Shown here in pieces: positions 4,719 to 6,945 of a stretch of DNA of 6,945 nucleotides. How positions within the stretch are numbered: position 1 is the first letter of the stretch; every line of letters starts with the position of its first letter. Below the pieces are notes generated by a model, which searched no databases, was not told the origin of the DNA, and worked only from the letters and a program-made list of their open reading frames with translations. The position numbers were made by a program, and so were the translations under genes. This stretch comes from Bacteroidales bacterium (lineage in GTDB: Bacteria; Bacteroidota; Bacteroidia; Bacteroidales; Tenuifilaceae). Where the stretch lies: contig WBUV01000169.1 in the NCBI GenBank assembly GCA_008933525.1, positions 1 through 6,945 on the forward strand. The letters are read 5' to 3'.

Positions 4719-6281
4719 ATGGAACACTTCGACCTTTCGCTGGTCAACTGGTCGCGAGCGCAATTTGCTCTCACGGCAATGTATCATTGGGTTTTTGTTC
4801 CGTTAACCCTAGGACTAGCTTTTATTATTGCGTTCATGGAAACGCTTTACGTTAAAACGGGCGACGAGGAGTGGAAGCGCATCACAAAATTTTGGATGAC
4901 CCTCTTCGGAATTAACTTTGCCATTGGTGTTGCAACTGGTATCATTCTGGAATTTGAGTTTGGTACAAACTGGAGCAACTACTCGTGGTTTGTGGGCGAT
5001 ATTTTTGGAGCTCCATTGGCCATTGAGGGTATCATGGCTTTCTTTATGGAGTCAACCTTTATTGCAGTGATGTTTTTTGGCTGGAATAAGGTTAGCAAGC
5101 AGTTCCATTTAGTTTCAACGTGGCTTGTTGCTGTTGGCGCAAATCTTTCGGCGCTGTGGATTCTTGTGGCCAACGGTTGGATGCAGTATCCCGCAGGGAT
5201 GTACTTCAACCCCGATACCGCCCGCAACGAGATGCATAATTTTTGGGAGGTGCTTTTTTCTCCTGTAGCAATCAACAAATTTTTGCATACAATAACTTCA
5301 GGCTACGTGCTCGCTGCAATATTTGTGATTGGTGTTAGCGCATGGTACATGCTAAAGGGTCGCAATATTCTACTTGCTAAGCGAAGCATAATTGTGGCGG
5401 CAGTTTTTGGATTGGTTACATCAATATTCCTTGCCTTAACCGGCGATGGTTCTGCGTATCAGGTTGCCCAAAAACAACCCATGAAGTTGGCTGCTATGGA
5501 AGGTTTATATGAAGGTCAGGAGGGCGCTCCGTTAATCGTTGTTGGTGCTTTAACTCCAGGAAAACAGTTCGATGATGATAAGGATCCATACATTTTCCGT
5601 ATTCAAATTCCCAAAATGTTATCGTTTCTGGGTTATCGCAGTGGCGATGCTTTTGTACCTGGAGTTAAAGATTTGGTGGAGGGTGGCTACACTTATGTTG
5701 ATAAAAATGGTGTTGAAAAGGTTGCCCTTTCTGCTGAGCAGAAAATTGAGCGGGGTAAAATAGCCATTAAAGCGCTTGCCGACTACACTGCTGCAAAGGA
5801 TGCCAACGATACTGCTGCAGTTGCATACAACAGGGCGTTGCTAAACGATAATTTTGAGTACTTTGGGTATGGATATCTGAATAATCCTAAGAGTATAATT
5901 CCAAACGTCCCATTAACCTTCTACAGTTTCCATATTATGGTGGCTTTAGGATTCCTGTTTATCGGTTTCTTTATGCTGATACTTTACTTGGTTTACTTCC
6001 GTCAGTTTAATATCAATAAGTGGATTTTGCGCTTATCGATACTGATGATTCCTTTAGCCTACATTGCAAGTCAGGCAGGTTGGATTGTTGCAGAGGTTGG
6101 CCGTCAGCCTTGGGTAATACAGGATATTTTGCCAACTGTAGCGGCTGTTTCCAGAATTGATTCTAGTGCAGTTCAAATTACTTTCTTCCTTTTCTTTACA
6201 ATCTTCACCGCTCTGCTAATTGCAGAGTTGCGCATAATGTTCAAGCAAATTAAAATTGGACCTAAAGAGGGAGGGAAATAG
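4719..6281 (+). CDS. cydA: Cytochrome bd quinol oxidase subunit I
   Basis: CydA carries the quinol site and hemes b558, b595 and d of the membrane-bound oxidase that reduces O2 to water without pumping protons. The 520-residue length matches E. coli CydA (522). By alignment to E. coli, H23 equals H19, E103 and E111 equal E99 and E107, H190 equals H186 and M407 equals M393 (heme b558 ligands), K256 and E261 equal the Q-loop residues K252 and E257, and E459 equals E445 in AGWIVAEVGRQPW. Other anchors are FGTNWSNYSWFVGDIFGAPLA (split across 81-101) and LSALWILVANGWMQ (143-156). About 140 residues separate K256 from the next membrane helix, so this is a long Q-loop enzyme. One change stands out: FHIM (404-407) has His405 where E. 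coli has Arg391. It lies 3 bases after the small membrane gene and 2 bases before cydB, so all three are one operon. Confidence 0.98.
   Translation: MEHFDLSLVNWSRAQFALTAMYHWVFVPLTLGLAFIIAFMETLYVKTGDEEWKRITKFWMTLFGINFAIGVATGIILEFEFGTNWSNYSWFVGDIFGAPLAIEGIMAFFMESTFIAVMFFGWNKVSKQFHLVSTWLVAVGANLSALWILVANGWMQYPAGMYFNPDTARNEMHNFWEVLFSPVAINKFLHTITSGYVLAAIFVIGVSAWYMLKGRNILLAKRSIIVAAVFGLVTSIFLALTGDGSAYQVAQKQPMKLAAMEGLYEGQEGAPLIVVGALTPGKQFDDDKDPYIFRIQIPKMLSFLGYRSGDAFVPGVKDLVEGGYTYVDKNGVEKVALSAEQKIERGKIAIKALADYTAAKDANDTAAVAYNRALLNDNFEYFGYGYLNNPKSIIPNVPLTFYSFHIMVALGFLFIGFFMLILYLVYFRQFNINKWILRLSILMIPLAYIASQAGWIVAEVGRQPWVIQDILPTVAAVSRIDSSAVQITFFLFFTIFTALLIAELRIMFKQIKIGPKEGGK
6270..6274 (+). promoter_or_regulatory. 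Shine-Dalgarno sequence of cydB
   Basis: GGAGG (6270-6274) lies inside the last codons of cydA and 9 bases before the cydB ATG at 6284. It is fully complementary to the CCUCC of typical 16S rRNA tails. The other five gene starts visible in this window have no such sequence, so cydB stands out. It supports the choice of 6284 as start. The bases also encode Glu-Gly-Gly at the CydA C-terminus, so chance is possible. Confidence 0.55.
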
Positions 6282-6283
6282 TT

Positions 6284-6945
6284 ATGGTTGATACTACATA
6301 TATCTTTTTGCAGCACTATTGGTGGTTTATAATATCGCTACTTGGTGCATTGTTGGTTTTTCTGCTTTTTGTTCAGGGTGGACAAACGTTAATTTACACT
6401 CTTGGAAAAACGGAATTGGAGCGTACAATGCTTATCAATGCACTTGGACGTAAGTGGGAGTTCACTTTCACCACCCTTGTAACTTTTGGTGGAGCATTCT
6501 TTGCATCGTTCCCGTTGTTCTACTCAACTAGTTTTGGTGGAGCCTACTGGGTTTGGATGGCTATACTATTCTGCTTTATTGTACAGGCAATTTCGTACGA
6601 GTTCCGGAGTAAACCCAACAACTTTTTGGGTCAAAGAACCTATGAGGTTTTTCTTTACATTAACGGTTTGCTTGGTACAATTCTACTTGGAACTGCTGTA
6701 GCTACATTCTTCACCGGTTCGATGTTTTCTGTCGACAAGATGAATCTGACTGATGTAAATAATCCTGTTATCTCATCGTGGGAAACTCCATGGCATGGAT
6801 TGGAGGCTGCGCTTAACCTTCATAACCTTGCACTTGGATTAGCCGTATTCTTTTTAGCACGAACACTGGCAATTCTTTACTTTATGAATCACGTTAACCA
6901 TAATGCGATTTTCGAACGTGCAAAGAAATATCTGCTATATAACGC
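6284..6945 (+). CDS. cydB: Cytochrome bd quinol oxidase subunit II, N-terminal part (3' end outside window)
   Basis: CydB is the second large integral subunit of the bd oxidase; it binds no heme of its own in E. coli-type enzymes and helps form the proton or oxygen paths. The frame is open from the ATG at 6284 to the window edge, giving 220 complete codons, a little over half of the usual 370-390. Recognisable stretches are YWWFIISLLG (12-21), VQGGQ (30-34), GKTELERTMLINALGRKWEF (41-60) and GGAFFASFPLFYSTSFGG (69-86), which align to E. coli GRNDTERRIMINSIAPHWDG and GGALFAAWPMVYAAAFSG. EFRSK (106-110) aligns to DYRSK. Hydrophobic segments lie near 12-32, 62-80, 87-104, 121-142 and 180-200. It starts 2 bases after the cydA stop with a good GGAGG. 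Several acidic positions differ from E. coli: E59 for D58, E106 for D105 and Q34 for D29. Confidence 0.96.
   Translation, partial: MVDTTYIFLQHYWWFIISLLGALLVFLLFVQGGQTLIYTLGKTELERTMLINALGRKWEFTFTTLVTFGGAFFASFPLFYSTSFGGAYWVWMAILFCFIVQAISYEFRSKPNNFLGQRTYEVFLYINGLLGTILLGTAVATFFTGSMFSVDKMNLTDVNNPVISSWETPWHGLEAALNLHNLALGLAVFFLARTLAILYFMNHVNHNAIFERAKKYLLYN

Noticed and set aside
4979..5278. Open frame of 99 codons on the - strand inside cydA.
   Set aside because: It lies antisense to strongly conserved CydA sequence, has no family resemblance or promoter, and is a coding shadow.
6486..6701. Open frame of 71 codons on the + strand.
   Set aside because: It overlaps cydB out of frame; the cydB frame gives a clearly conserved protein throughout.
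1..6945. Searched for CRISPR repeats, IS ends, tRNA or rRNA genes, toxin-antitoxin pairs, phage or defence genes.
   Set aside because: No such signal was seen; the window is almost fully explained by conserved chromosomal genes.

Overview
The window reads as a stretch of Bacteroidota chromosome, most likely from the order Bacteroidales or a close relative; genus cannot be fixed from this sequence. Three things point there: both promoters visible in the only sizeable intergenic gap fit the Bacteroides-type pattern TTTG-N19-TAnnTTTG, five of the six visible gene starts lack a Shine-Dalgarno sequence, and the cytochrome bd genes are preceded by a DUF4492-type small membrane protein typical of this phylum. 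Coding density is very high, with inter-gene gaps of 0, 2, 2, 3, 3, 23 and 189 bases. No tRNA, rRNA, IS element, CRISPR array or phage gene was seen.

Layout. On the + strand, 2-424 is the 3' end of obgE (GTPase in ribosome assembly), followed 2 bases later by a PAP2-family membrane phosphatase (427-993). Facing it on the - strand is a three-gene unit, transcribed right to left: a small cap-less HAD phosphatase (4313-3891), a lipoprotein glutaminyl-peptide cyclotransferase (3867-2788) and a multi-pass GT-C-like membrane protein with a C-terminal beta-rich domain (2784-994). The stop codons of the PAP2 and GT-C genes abut exactly in the palindrome TAGCTA. The 189-base gap 4314-4502 carries two divergent promoters, a perfect 9-bp inverted repeat and a set of TTGAT/ATCAA repeats. 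On the + strand to the right lies a cytochrome bd oxidase operon: a DUF4492-like 70-residue membrane protein (4503-4715), cydA (4719-6281) and the 5' part of cydB (6284 to the window edge).

How the genes work together. The right-hand operon encodes a quinol:O2 oxidoreductase with a long Q-loop, expected to support respiration at low oxygen or protect against it; the small protein is a candidate accessory subunit. The left-hand - strand operon is envelope-directed: the cyclotransferase would form N-terminal pyroglutamate on exported proteins and the GT-C protein would act on lipid-linked sugars, but no joint pathway can be proven from sequence. I see mostly known families. The points most worth a second look are the small cyd-linked protein, residue swaps at functional positions of CydA and CydB, the repeat-rich divergent promoter region and the domain fusion in the GT-C gene.
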